Shown: piece after piece, positions 8,175 through 17,040 of the stretch
Layout: each line of letters starts with the position of its first letter
How positions within the stretch are numbered: position 1 is the stretch's first letter
Assembly (NCBI RefSeq): GCF_009363075.1
Contig: NZ_CP045293.1
Location: 6,231,001-6,295,000 of the forward strand
Reading direction: 5' to 3'
Source: Paenibacillus guangzhouensis
GTDB taxonomy: Bacteria > Bacillota > Bacilli > Paenibacillales > Paenibacillaceae
DNA length: 64,000 bases
Notes under the pieces: model-generated
Told to the model about the DNA's origin: nothing
Seen by the model: the letters and a program-made list of their open reading frames with translations, nothing else
Databases searched by the model: none
Translations under genes and position numbers: made by a program

Positions 8175-9773
8175 ATGTTTCAGGTTCTTATTGTGGATGA
8201 CGAGCTGCATGCGGTAAAAGGGGTTGCTTCGGGGGTCGATTGGGCGCGGATTGGCGTGACGAAAATCCATCAAGCCTATAATATTCGGCAGGCTAAAGAG
8301 GTATTTGAGCAGCATCCCGTTGAGCTCATGGTCTGTGACATTGAGATGCCTCAAGGCAGCGGGCTAGAGCTTATGGCTTGGGTGAAGGAACGATACCCAG
8401 AGACGATCGTCGTATTCCTGACCTGTCATGCGGATTTTCAGTTCGCGCGCCAGGCGCTGCAGCTTGGAAGCTTCGATTATCTCTTGAAGCCGGTCAGGTA
8501 CGCGGAGCTGGAGAGCGTGCTTGCGCGTGGGATTGAGCGATTGGAGAAGTTGAGAGCACAGTCGGTATTCAATCAGACATATCTTCACTATCAGCGATTA
8601 TGGGAGTCGCATCAGCCGCTGCTGATCGAGCGGTTCTGGCTGCATTTGATTGGACGTGAAATTCCTTCCCACCCGGATCGTATTCAGGAGGTGCTCGTGA
8701 AGCAGGGCATTCCTTATCGGGCGGAACAACGCTTTATCCCCGTATTTATTCGGATACAACGTTGGCATAAGGAGCTGTCGCTGCGTGAAGAGAAGATCAT
8801 GGCTTACGCCTTGCGCAGCACGCTGCAGGAAGCCGCTGCCGAGCATGGGGTGGACGGCATTTGCATTCAGGTGCAACGCGGCGAAGCTCTAGCAATTTTT
8901 GAACAAGAGAATTTGTCTTTGGACAAGGTGCGCGAAGCGATGCAACACTATGTTCGTTTCTGTACGCAATACTACTATTGCGACCTGTCCTGTTATGTTG
9001 GGGAACCCGCAACGATGCACCATATGACGGATCGCTACGAGCAGCTCGTGCTCCATGACGCAGAGAATGTCACGCGGATGAATGAAGTGTTCGTCACGGA
9101 GGAAGTAGTGAAGAAGCAGGATCTATGGGAGCTGCCGCGGATGGAGATGTGGTCCGAATATATGATGAGAGGAGAACGGGGCAAGCTGGAGGAGGAACTG
9201 CATTCTTATTTTGAATCGCTTAAGCAGGTTGATCATTTAGATGCTAAATTATTGAAGGATTTTTTCCATAACTTCCTACAGAGGGTTTATCACATGCTGC
9301 AAGTGAAGGGGCTCCAAGCTCACCCGATATTCGCGGATAAAGTGACGACGGAACGAACGCAGGCAGCGGTCCGGTCCATTTACCATTTGCAGCAGTGGAC
9401 GGGGGATGTCCTGGCACGCGCATGGGAGCAGCTCGAGCTCATCGAACGCACCTCAACGGTCGTCGCGGAGGTGAAGCGGTATATACAAGATCATCTGGAT
9501 CAGATGATCTCACGGGACGAACTGGCGCTGCGCGTCTATCTCAATCCAGATTATTTGACGCGCATCTTCAAGAAGGAGACCGGCCTGTCGATCTCCGACT
9601 ACGTGCTGCAGGAGCGCATGAAAAAAGCGAAGCACCTGCTGATGCATACAGATATTCCCGTGAGCCAAATCGCCGCTTCGATTGGGTACGCGAATTTCTC
9701 CCATTTCTCGAAAATGTTCAAAAAAGTAACGGATACCAATCCGCAGCATTATCGGCGCCAAGTCAAATCGTAA
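8175..9773 (+). CDS. Response regulator, YesN family, with AraC-type DNA-binding domain
   Basis: A 532-residue cytoplasmic activator. The receiver domain (1-120) has acidic residues in VDDE, phospho-acceptor Asp55 in VCDIEMPQGSG and the conserved Lys in LLKPV (about 105). A long middle region (about 130-420) is typical of YesN proteins, and the C-terminal AraC double helix-turn-helix (about 430-530) has DELALRVYLNPDYLTRIFKKETG and IAASIGYANFSHFSKMFKK. AGGAGGT precedes the ATG. It is the partner of the kinase upstream and the likely activator of the transporter genes that follow. Confidence 0.92.
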   Translation: MFQVLIVDDELHAVKGVASGVDWARIGVTKIHQAYNIRQAKEVFEQHPVELMVCDIEMPQGSGLELMAWVKERYPETIVVFLTCHADFQFARQALQLGSFDYLLKPVRYAELESVLARGIERLEKLRAQSVFNQTYLHYQRLWESHQPLLIERFWLHLIGREIPSHPDRIQEVLVKQGIPYRAEQRFIPVFIRIQRWHKELSLREEKIMAYALRSTLQEAAAEHGVDGICIQVQRGEALAIFEQENLSLDKVREAMQHYVRFCTQYYYCDLSCYVGEPATMHHMTDRYEQLVLHDAENVTRMNEVFVTEEVVKKQDLWELPRMEMWSEYMMRGERGKLEEELHSYFESLKQVDHLDAKLLKDFFHNFLQRVYHMLQVKGLQAHPIFADKVTTERTQAAVRSIYHLQQWTGDVLARAWEQLELIERTSTVVAEVKRYIQDHLDQMISRDELALRVYLNPDYLTRIFKKETGLSISDYVLQERMKKAKHLLMHTDIPVSQIAASIGYANFSHFSKMFKKVTDTNPQHYRRQVKS

Positions 9774-9873
9774 GGTCGGAAGGAGCATAATAGAGGTCGG
9801 CATTGCGGTAGTTCGCGGGACCTGCGATCTCCTAAGATAGAACTACGACATGATTGAAAGGGGAGCGCAAGAC

Positions 9874-10809
9874 ATGCTTACATCCGCAATCAAGCCCGGC
9901 AAGTTAAGAGTTCTCGCGAGGTATTGGCCGTTATTCGTGATGGTGCTGCCGGGTCTACTCTACCTGCTCATTAACAACTATTTACCGATGTTCGGGATGA
10001 TTATCGCATTCAAGGATTACAACTATGCCCGGGGGATTCTCGGGAGCGACTGGATCGGGTTCAAGAACTTTGAATACCTGTTCAAGACGGACGATGCCTT
10101 CATTATTACGCGAAATACGATTCTGTACAACGCGGCTTTCATTATTATCAATCTGGTCATCGCCGTCGGCGTCGCGATTCTGCTCAATGAAGTGAAGAAC
10201 AAGATCTTCGCAAGGTTCTATCAGAGCGTCATTTTGATTCCATATCTCATCTCGATGGTCATCGTCGGTTATCTGGTGCTGGCGCTGCTTAGCGGTGAGA
10301 ACGGCATGATGAACAAACAGATCCTGCCGATGCTCGGCATCGAGGCGATTCCTTGGTACAACGATCCAAAATACTGGCCTTATATTCTGACCCTCGTGAA
10401 CATTTGGAAAAATGTCGGCTATCTCTGCGTCATCTATCTTGCGGCTGTCATTGGCATCGATCCCGAGTATTATGAAGCGGCCAGAATCGATGGCGCGAGC
10501 AAGATCCAACAGATTAAGAACATTACGATTCCGCTGATCATTCCTGTTATCTCGATCATGACCTTGCTCCAGATCGGGCGTATCTTCTACTCCGATTTCG
10601 GACTGTTCTATCAAGTGCCGCTGGATACAGGGGCGCTGGCGCCGACGACGAACGTCATCGATACGTATGTCTATCGTGCTTTGCTGAATTTAGGGGATTT
10701 CGGGATGTCCTCCGCTGCAGGGTTATATCAATCGCTCGTCGGATTTATCCTCGTCCTGGTCTCAAATTACGTGGTCAGCCGGCGTAATCGGGACAATGCC
10801 CTATTCTAA
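9874..10809 (+). CDS. Carbohydrate ABC transporter permease, LplB family
   Basis: A 311-residue inner permease subunit with six predicted helices. The EAA loop, which docks the shared ATPase, is EYYEAARIDGASKIQQIKNITIPLI. The N-terminus (RYWPLFVMVLPGLLYLLINNYLPMFGMIIAFKDYN) is characteristic of LplB/YteP proteins. The start at 9874 is preferred over an in-frame ATG at 9850 because AAAGGGGAG (9857-9865) lies 8 bases upstream. It forms a heterodimer with the next gene product. No ATPase gene is present, so a general one such as MsmX is probably used. Substrates of this family include complex oligosaccharides. Confidence 0.92.
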   Translation: MLTSAIKPGKLRVLARYWPLFVMVLPGLLYLLINNYLPMFGMIIAFKDYNYARGILGSDWIGFKNFEYLFKTDDAFIITRNTILYNAAFIIINLVIAVGVAILLNEVKNKIFARFYQSVILIPYLISMVIVGYLVLALLSGENGMMNKQILPMLGIEAIPWYNDPKYWPYILTLVNIWKNVGYLCVIYLAAVIGIDPEYYEAARIDGASKIQQIKNITIPLIIPVISIMTLLQIGRIFYSDFGLFYQVPLDTGALAPTTNVIDTYVYRALLNLGDFGMSSAAGLYQSLVGFILVLVSNYVVSRRNRDNALF

Positions 10810-10833
10810 TCGACGGATCAAGGAGGATGCCTA

Positions 10834-11712
10834 ATGAAATCTCATCAACTAACCCAGTGGGTCGCCCATATTCTGTTCATTGCCGTGACGATCGGCTGCT
10901 TGTTTCCTTTCCTGCTCTTGATCATGACGTCGATTACCGACGAGAACACCTTGCTGCAGAAGGGATACTCCATTTTCCCAAGCAAAATAAGTCTGGATGC
11001 CTACGCATACTTATGGCGTGATTCATCCGCGATTGTCCGTGCCTACGCGATCACGATATTCGTGACGCTGGTTGGAACGGTGGCAGGGCTGCTTATTACG
11101 GCGCTGCTGGCCTATCCGCTTTCCCGCAAAGACATGCCGGCCCGAAACCCGCTCGCGTTCATCGTATTCTTCACGATGCTGTTCAATGGGGGACTTGTCC
11201 CAACCTATCTGGTCTACACCCAGCTGTTCGATATGAAAAACACCCTGCTCGCACTCATTCTTCCAGGGCTGCTGACGAACGGGTTCTTCATTCTATTGAT
11301 GCGTACTTTCTTCGGCACATCGATTCCAACACCGATTATTGAATCCGCTTCCATGGATGGGGCGGGCGAGTTCCGCATCTTTTATCGGATCATTCTCCCG
11401 TTGTCACTGCCGATTCTAGCGACCGTGGGCCTTATGCAGACGATCATGTACTGGAATGATTGGTATAACGGGTTGATCTATATTACCGACAGCAAGCTGT
11501 TCAGCTTGCAGAACCTGTTGAACCGCATTCTGATGAATGCGCAGTTCTTGCAGAGCAATTCCGTAGGCAATCAGAACGTAGGGACGAGTATTCCGACGGA
11601 GACGGTACGAATGGCGATGGCGGTGATCGGCGTTGTTCCTCTGCTATGTGCGTATCCGTTTTTCCAGAAGTATTTTGTCAAAGGTCTCGTGATCGGCGCG
11701 ATCAAAGGGTAG
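10834..11712 (+). CDS. Carbohydrate ABC transporter permease, YtcP family
   Basis: A 292-residue MalG-class permease with six helices. The EAA loop PIIESASMDGAGEFRIFYRIILPLS is near residues 170-190, and the protein ends in the usual QKYFVKGLVIGAIKG. AAGGAGG lies 7 bases before the ATG, 24 bases after the LplB gene. It is the second half of the membrane channel of this importer. Confidence 0.92.
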   Translation: MKSHQLTQWVAHILFIAVTIGCLFPFLLLIMTSITDENTLLQKGYSIFPSKISLDAYAYLWRDSSAIVRAYAITIFVTLVGTVAGLLITALLAYPLSRKDMPARNPLAFIVFFTMLFNGGLVPTYLVYTQLFDMKNTLLALILPGLLTNGFFILLMRTFFGTSIPTPIIESASMDGAGEFRIFYRIILPLSLPILATVGLMQTIMYWNDWYNGLIYITDSKLFSLQNLLNRILMNAQFLQSNSVGNQNVGTSIPTETVRMAMAVIGVVPLLCAYPFFQKYFVKGLVIGAIKG

Positions 11713-11804
11713 GAGAAGAGCTCTGGCTAAGCTCAGCTTCGGCTGATTGGCACATAGGTAGTGATGGATGTTCTAGTTCCATGAAAAAAGGGAGGTTTTC
11801 GCGA

Positions 11805-13358
11805 ATGAGAACAAAGAGAATGACAGTGCAATGGCTGCTCGTGACCTTGGTGGGGTTATCGATGATGTTGGCGGGGTGCGGCAGCAGCAAAGACAATGGA
11901 TCGGCTGGCGGCACAGAACAACAGTCTGGATCTAGTGAGAGCGGCGGCAGCGGTGCTTCGGACTTGAAGCCGTACGAGATTACGATTGCTTATGCGAACT
12001 TGGGTAACGCGAAGGACCTGCAAGAGGTGCAGGATGCGATCAGCAAGGTGACGCAGGCGAAGATCAATGCGACGGTCAAGCTGATGCCGATCGATTTCGC
12101 CGCATGGGCGCAGCAGACGAACCTGATGCTCGCGGGAAATGAGAAGCTCGATATTATGATGACGATGGGCTCGTTGAACTATAGTGGTCAGGTGGCGAAG
12201 GGGCAACTGCTGCCGTTGGATGAGATGCTGGATAAGTATGGCCAAGAGGTGAAGAAGGCGATCGCACCGGAGATTCTCAAGGCGACCATGATCGATGGTA
12301 AAACGTTTGGCTTGCCGAGCATTCGCGACTGGGCCGCGGATTTCGGCGTGATGATGCGCAAAGACCTGGTTGACAAATACAAGATCGATACGGCGTCTAT
12401 TAAGTCATTGGACGATTTGGATGCAATCTTTAAGATCATTAAAGATAATGAGCCGACGGTGACGCCTGTGGTGCCATATTTGCAATCGACTGGGGTGCTC
12501 AGCATCTTCAGTACGGCGGATTTTGATACCCTAGGCGATACGTTCGGCGTGCTGCCGGACTATGATAACGGTCTGAAAGTCGTGAATATGTACGAACATC
12601 CGAAATATAAAGCGATGGTCGACATTGCGAGAAGATGGTACATGGCGGGCTACATCTCCAAGGACGTTGCGACGAATAAAAATGCAGCGAGCGCACTGAT
12701 CAAGGCGGATAAGGCGTTCGCCTATATTGCCAACATGAAGCCGGGCTACGAGTCGAAGGAATCGCGAACGGCAGGGAAGGAGCTCGTGGGCGTGCGGCTC
12801 ACGAAGCCGTTATCGTCGACGACCGGTGTTCAGACGGGGATGTTCAGTATTGTGAAGAACTCGCAGGATCCGGAGCGCGCGATGATGTTCTTGAACCTGC
12901 TCTACTCCGACAAAGAGCTCATCAACCTGATCGATTACGGCATCGAAAATAAACACTATGTGAAGAAGTCCGACAATGTGATCAACTATGCGCCGGGCGT
13001 GGATGCTGCGACAAGTGGCTACAACCCGAATCATGGCTGGCTGTTCGGCAACCAGTTCCTCTCGTATATCTGGGAGGGAGATCCGGAAGATCTGTGGGAG
13101 CAGACGGCAGCCTTTAATAAGTCAGCGACGTTCTCCAAGGCGATGGGCTTCAACTTCAACGTGGATCCGGTGAAGACGGAAGCGGCTGCGGCGAAGACGG
13201 TGGTCGACCAGTTCGCGATCGGCTTGATGTCGGGGACGCTAGACCCGGCGGAATACCTGCCGAAATTCAACGAGAAGCTGAAGGCGGCAGGATTAGATAA
13301 AATTATCGCAGAGAAACAGAAGCAATTGGATGCGTGGGCGGCGAGTCAAAATAAATAG
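11805..13358 (+). CDS. Extracellular solute-binding lipoprotein (LipO-like)
   Basis: A 517-residue family 1 binding protein for the LplB/YtcP transporter. The start at 11805 is preceded by GGGAGG, and a longer in-frame reading overlapping the permease is not supported. The N-terminus is a lipoprotein signal with lipobox LAGC followed by a Ser/Gly-rich linker (SSKDNGSAGG, SESGGSG). The mature part is the large bacterial SBP type (about 500 residues, longer than MalE), with motifs such as AYANLGNAKDLQEV and MLAGNEKLDIMMTMG. It is the last gene of the five-gene uptake operon and ends in a strong terminator. Confidence 0.92.
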   Translation: MRTKRMTVQWLLVTLVGLSMMLAGCGSSKDNGSAGGTEQQSGSSESGGSGASDLKPYEITIAYANLGNAKDLQEVQDAISKVTQAKINATVKLMPIDFAAWAQQTNLMLAGNEKLDIMMTMGSLNYSGQVAKGQLLPLDEMLDKYGQEVKKAIAPEILKATMIDGKTFGLPSIRDWAADFGVMMRKDLVDKYKIDTASIKSLDDLDAIFKIIKDNEPTVTPVVPYLQSTGVLSIFSTADFDTLGDTFGVLPDYDNGLKVVNMYEHPKYKAMVDIARRWYMAGYISKDVATNKNAASALIKADKAFAYIANMKPGYESKESRTAGKELVGVRLTKPLSSTTGVQTGMFSIVKNSQDPERAMMFLNLLYSDKELINLIDYGIENKHYVKKSDNVINYAPGVDAATSGYNPNHGWLFGNQFLSYIWEGDPEDLWEQTAAFNKSATFSKAMGFNFNVDPVKTEAAAAKTVVDQFAIGLMSGTLDPAEYLPKFNEKLKAAGLDKIIAEKQKQLDAWAASQNK

Positions 13359-13368
13359 ACGAAGCGGG

Positions 13369-13407
13369 AGGCCCCTGTGTCGCACTTGGTGCGCATGGGG
13401 GCCTTTG
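13369..13407 (+). terminator. Terminator of the first uptake operon
   Basis: AGGCCCC (13369-13375) pairs with GGGGCCT (13398-13404). Interior GTG/CGCAC...GTGCG pairing extends the stem, which is followed by TTTG. It lies directly before palindromic array 1. Confidence 0.75.
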
Positions 13408-13441
13408 CTGTGGGGTGGGGGTTCGCCGTGGCGTCCCGCGA

Positions 13442-14085
13442 ACGGCAGAAATAACTGCCAAAAGCAGTTAAATAGCCCGCCATGCCCGCGAGCGGTCGAA
13501 ATAACTGCCAAAAGGCAGTTAATACGCTCGCCACGCCCACGAACGGCTAAAATAACTGCAAAAAAGCAGTTAAATAGCTCGCGGCGCCCGCGACCGGCTG
13601 AAATAACTGCAAAAAAGCAGTTAAATAGCTCGCCGTACCCGCGAGTGGCCGAAATAACTGCAAAAAAGCAGTTAAATAGCTCGCTGTGCCTGCGAGTGGC
13701 TGAAATAACTGCAAAAAAGCAGTTAATATGCTCGCTACGCTTACGGAACGGCCGAAATAACTGCAAAAAAGCAGTTAAATAGCCCGCCACGCCCGTGAGT
13801 GGCTGAAATAACTGCAAAAAAGCAGTTAAATAGCCCGCCATACCCGCGAGTGGCTGAAATAACTGCCAAAAAGCAGTTAATTATGCCTGCCGCGCGTGTG
13901 AACTGCTGAAATAACTGCCAAAAGGCAGTTAATATGCTCGTGGCGCCCGCGAACGGCCGAAATAACTGCAAAAAAGCAGTTAATACGCTCGCCACGCCCA
14001 CGAACGGCTAAAATAACTGCCAAAAGGCAGTTAAATAGCTCGCCGCGCCCGCGAACGGCCGAAATAACTGCTAAAAAGCAGTTAT
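13442..14085. repeat. Palindromic repeat array 1: 13 units, 50-52 bp period
   Basis: The palindrome TAACTGC-loop-GCAGTTA occurs 13 times, with the ATAACTG core starting at 13451, 13501, 13552, 13603, 13654, 13705, 13757, 13808, 13859, 13911, 13962, 14013 and 14064. The loop is A-rich on the plus strand throughout. Several units extend the stem by changing both sides (TGCC AAAA GGCA; TGCT AAAA AGCA). Spacers of about 31 bp resemble one another (pattern TAAATAGCTCGCCGCGCCC then GCGAACGGCCGAAA). No gene is convincing here: the frames that stay open over parts of the array do so only because the period is near 51. The array fills the gap between an operon terminator and the amidase gene. Confidence 0.9.
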
Positions 14086-14110
14086 TTCGCTCCCACGCGC
14101 TCACCACCAC

Positions 14111-14260
14111 GGTGTGCTCAATTGAAAAGCGGCACCTCGCACAATCGTAGCTCCAAAAAGGGGATGGATATGGGGTGAAGGAGCGATAGCGGCCGTAACC
14201 CCATATCCACCCATCCCCGTGCGCCAACGTTGCAGGCCGCGCCACTCTTTTGAGCACACC
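14111..14260. repeat. 150-bp imperfect long inverted repeat
   Basis: GGTGTGCTCAA (14111-14121) pairs with TTGAGCACACC (14250-14260). Inward, GAAAAG/CTTTT and GCGGC/GCCGC pair. The inner GGGGATGG and ATATGGGG (14160-14175) pair with CCATCCCC and CCCCATAT (14199-14218), leaving GAGCGATAGCGGCC in the loop. The whole can fold into one long hairpin. It could be a MITE-like element. I see no target duplication and no open frame. Confidence 0.6.
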
Positions 14261-14343
14261 CAATCCCCCTCATATTTCCCCCAGCATGTCATATACTGAA
14301 CCAACCTTGCTTACGGTAAAAATCTCTAGGGAGGTCATTTGGT

Positions 14344-15360
14344 ATGCGAAAAGACTGGAAAAGCGCCCTGTATTCCTATGTGAATCAATTTAACCGGACA
14401 GAAGTCGATTATCGGCAGCCCGCAGATCAAGTCGTGGTGACAGATTTAGATCATGTAATGCGCAAAAGCACTCGCATGCATATGCTAAAGGAATGGTATC
14501 AAGCGCGGGAGTCAACGCCGCTTCGCAATGAGACGCGGACAAAGCTGCTGCGGACACGTGAAGGTGAAGGGGAGGTTGTCGTTGATCTGGAATTCCAGAC
14601 GCGGCGAATCTATGAGAAACGCCACATCGCTCACGTCGAAGAACGATTAGAACAAGAGCGTATCACACTGAACAAGGATGGCGACATGTGGATCATTACC
14701 CGCATTGAGCAGAACATCCCCGAACGTCATCCCGAAGAACGAAGAACGGAGAAGGAGGAGATTGTGACTAACCCTGAACAGCAGACGTCCGAGCATATCC
14801 CATCCCTTCCTCTTCTAAATACGGATGTTCTCGGGATGCCCAAATCGTGGCGTGCGAAGCCTTATGCAAGGGAACGCGCGGTTCAATATGCAGATCAGTG
14901 GTGGAACGGAAATAACCCGGAATTTCTAGCCTTTGAAGTCGATTGCACGAATTATATTTCGCAGTGTCTCGTTGCAGGGGGTGGACCAATCCACTATACT
15001 GGTAAAAGAGAAACAGGCTGGTGGTACCGGGGCATGGTGAACAATCAGGAGGCTTGGAGTTACAGCTGGGCGGTCGCCAATGCGCTTAACAATTATTTGA
15101 ATCATAGTGATTCGTATTTGCAAGCCGTTCCCGTTGAAAGGCCGACGGATTTACAGCTAGGCGATGTCATTAGTTATGACTGGGACGGCGATGGCCGCTT
15201 TCAGCATAGCGCAATCGTAACTGCGTTTGATGCTGGTGGGATGCCGCTGGTTAATGCACATACGACAAATAGCCGACATCGTTACTGGGATTACCGGGAC
15301 TCTTATGCGTATACAGATCGTACACAATATCGTTTCTTTCATATTATGGATTATTTCTAA
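14344..15360 (+). CDS. Amidase-domain (Amidase_6-like) protein
   Basis: A 338-residue protein. Residues 1-150 are a charged N-terminal region without a signal peptide. The C-terminal half (about 170-335) matches the putative amidase domain PF12671: a Tyr/Ala-rich entry (ARERAVQYADQWWNGNNPEF), the nucleophile Cys in FEVDCTNYISQCLVAGG, a WWYR motif, and the His of RFQHSAIVTAF in a DVISYDWDGDGRFQH context. This is a NlpC/P60-like Cys-His peptidase or amidase fold, probably acting on peptidoglycan peptides, but the substrate is unknown. Absence of a visible export signal is odd for a wall enzyme. GGGAGG (14329-14334) precedes the ATG. Confidence 0.8.
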   Translation: MRKDWKSALYSYVNQFNRTEVDYRQPADQVVVTDLDHVMRKSTRMHMLKEWYQARESTPLRNETRTKLLRTREGEGEVVVDLEFQTRRIYEKRHIAHVEERLEQERITLNKDGDMWIITRIEQNIPERHPEERRTEKEEIVTNPEQQTSEHIPSLPLLNTDVLGMPKSWRAKPYARERAVQYADQWWNGNNPEFLAFEVDCTNYISQCLVAGGGPIHYTGKRETGWWYRGMVNNQEAWSYSWAVANALNNYLNHSDSYLQAVPVERPTDLQLGDVISYDWDGDGRFQHSAIVTAFDAGGMPLVNAHTTNSRHRYWDYRDSYAYTDRTQYRFFHIMDYF

Positions 15361-15431
15361 TTTCTAAATGGTTTACAATGAAATAAAGGGCCTATGGGGC
15401 TACAAAACATGTTCTATTGCGGAGGAAAGTC

Positions 15432-16565
15432 ATGAGCGGCATAAAGAAAACACGCGTAGGTCTTATCTACGGAGGCAAGTCAGGCGAGCACGAAGTATCT
15501 TTATCCACAGCATTTGCGGTGATGAAGGCATTTGATTATAGCAAATATGAGATCGTGCCTTTCTATATAACGAAAGACGGCGAATGGCGGAATGGTCCGG
15601 TCCTTCAAGCGCCGGTAGAGCATTCGGGATTATTGCAATATGAAGCGGATGAGAATAAACCGGCAGGTTCAGCAATCATGCCATTGTTCTCCGATGCAAG
15701 TCGGTCCGTAGCGAGCAGCAACAGTGCGCAGCACATTGACGTGATGTTCCCGCTGCTGCACGGTACATTTGGCGAAGACGGCACGATACAGGGGCTATTC
15801 GAGATTGCGAACGTGCCTTATGTTGGTGCAGGCGTTCTTGCATCTGCCGTAGGTATGGATAAGGTCATTATGAAGAAATTGTTCGCTCAAGCGGGTCTAC
15901 CGCAATGTATGTATCGTTACTTCACGCGGAAGCAATGGGAGAAGGACCCAAGCTACCATACGATTGAGATCGAAGTATCGCTAGGCTATCCTTGCTTTAT
16001 CAAACCTGCGAATCTAGGTTCCAGTGTCGGCATCTCCAAAGCGCGCAACCGCGAAGAGCTTGTCGCAGCGATTGAGCTGGCACTTCGCTATGACCGTAAA
16101 GTCATTGTGGAAGAGTTCATTGATGCGCGTGAGATCGAAGTTAGCGTTCTAGGCAACGAGGAACCAAGAGCTTCCGTCCCAGGCGAGATTACTTCTTCTA
16201 GTGAATTCTATGATTATCAGGCCAAATATACAGACGGGAATTCGTCGATGATGATCCCGGCGAACATCTCCCCAGAGCTGACGGAAGAGCTTCGTTCCCT
16301 AGCAATTCGCGCATTCCAAGCGATTGACGGCTCGGGATTGTCGCGAATCGACTTCTTCGTACAGAAACATGACAACCAGATCATGATCAACGAAGTGAAC
16401 ACGATGCCAGGCTTTACCCCATTTAGCATGTACCCGCTCATGTGGCGCGAGACAGGCGTCTCCTATCAGGAGCTGCTCGATACATTGATCCAGCTTGCGC
16501 TGGAGCGTTTCGAAGAGAAGCAGCAGATCGATTTTGGTAACAGCAAACCGCAGACCGTTGTCTAA
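15432..16565 (+). CDS. ddl: D-alanine--D-alanine ligase
   Basis: A 377-residue ATP-grasp enzyme that joins two D-Ala for peptidoglycan precursor synthesis in the cytoplasm. Motifs in order: GGKSGEHEVSLSTA at the N-terminus, DVMFPLLHGTFGEDGTIQG, FIKPANLGSSVGISKA (ATP binding), EEFIDAREIEVSVLGN, the omega-loop Tyr in YDYQAKYTDG, and the metal site INEVNTMPGFTPFSMYP. The Tyr in the omega loop marks a D-Ala-D-Ala enzyme rather than a D-Ala-D-Lac (VanA) type. Start at 15432 has GGAGG 7 bases upstream; a reading from 15417 has no ribosome site. It is monocistronic with its own terminator. Confidence 0.95.
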   Translation: MSGIKKTRVGLIYGGKSGEHEVSLSTAFAVMKAFDYSKYEIVPFYITKDGEWRNGPVLQAPVEHSGLLQYEADENKPAGSAIMPLFSDASRSVASSNSAQHIDVMFPLLHGTFGEDGTIQGLFEIANVPYVGAGVLASAVGMDKVIMKKLFAQAGLPQCMYRYFTRKQWEKDPSYHTIEIEVSLGYPCFIKPANLGSSVGISKARNREELVAAIELALRYDRKVIVEEFIDAREIEVSVLGNEEPRASVPGEITSSSEFYDYQAKYTDGNSSMMIPANISPELTEELRSLAIRAFQAIDGSGLSRIDFFVQKHDNQIMINEVNTMPGFTPFSMYPLMWRETGVSYQELLDTLIQLALERFEEKQQIDFGNSKPQTVV

Positions 16566-16600
16566 GGTTAATGACGTAAAATAAACAGGATTTCAGCCAT

Positions 16601-16635
16601 AGCAGGGAGGTTATTCGCTTCCCTGCTCTATTTTT
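16601..16635 (+). terminator. ddl terminator
   Basis: AGCAGGGA (16601-16608) pairs with TCCCTGCT (16620-16627), followed by CTATTTTT. Confidence 0.85.
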
Positions 16636-16658
16636 AATGACTAGAGGAGGAAGGTTGA

Positions 16659-16982
16659 ATGGGATTTCAGACAGAGTTTAATTCCGTATGCAAGTTCAAG
16701 TCGGAGCAAGAATTGTACGAGCTGTTAGAGTACGGCCGCGGCAAAATGGTGAAGAGCGGTTTCCGGGTGTTCCCGACAGGTCAGAAGGTTATCGCCTATA
16801 CACCGGATAATCAAGCGATTGCGATCGTGAAGATCGTCGCATCCATCGCAGAGATCAACTTCCAAGGGGAAGAAGTGACTGAGGTGGAGATGGAGCTTAT
16901 TCGTAAATTGACTGAAGAAGAAGCGCGTGTGCAGACGGCTCTCGCGTACGAGATGTTTTTTGGCGATCCCGATAAAAAGTAA
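16659..16982 (+). CDS. Conserved-looking small protein, 107 residues, function unknown
   Basis: Starts with ATG after GAGGAGG. The sequence begins MGFQTEFNSVCKFK, contains KSGFRVFPTGQKVIAYT and a following beta-rich segment, and ends in an acidic helical region (LIRKLTEEEARVQ). It has no signal peptide, no membrane segment and no recognised catalytic motif. From memory, short Paenibacillus/Bacillus proteins with this MGFQTEFN start exist without assigned function. It lies between ddl and uvsE on the same strand and may be co-transcribed with uvsE. Confidence 0.75.
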   Translation: MGFQTEFNSVCKFKSEQELYELLEYGRGKMVKSGFRVFPTGQKVIAYTPDNQAIAIVKIVASIAEINFQGEEVTEVEMELIRKLTEEEARVQTALAYEMFFGDPDKK

Positions 16983-17040
16983 CGCATGATGGGCACACTT
17001 AGAAGTATCTGGATTTCAGGTAGGATAAGGAGGCCCATGT

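Noticed and set aside
13293..13841. Open frames through array 1 on either strand (for example 182 codons minus, 150 codons plus) as genes
   Set aside because: They run over the palindromes, overlap the lipoprotein gene end or its terminator, lack ribosome sites and encode only the translated repeat.
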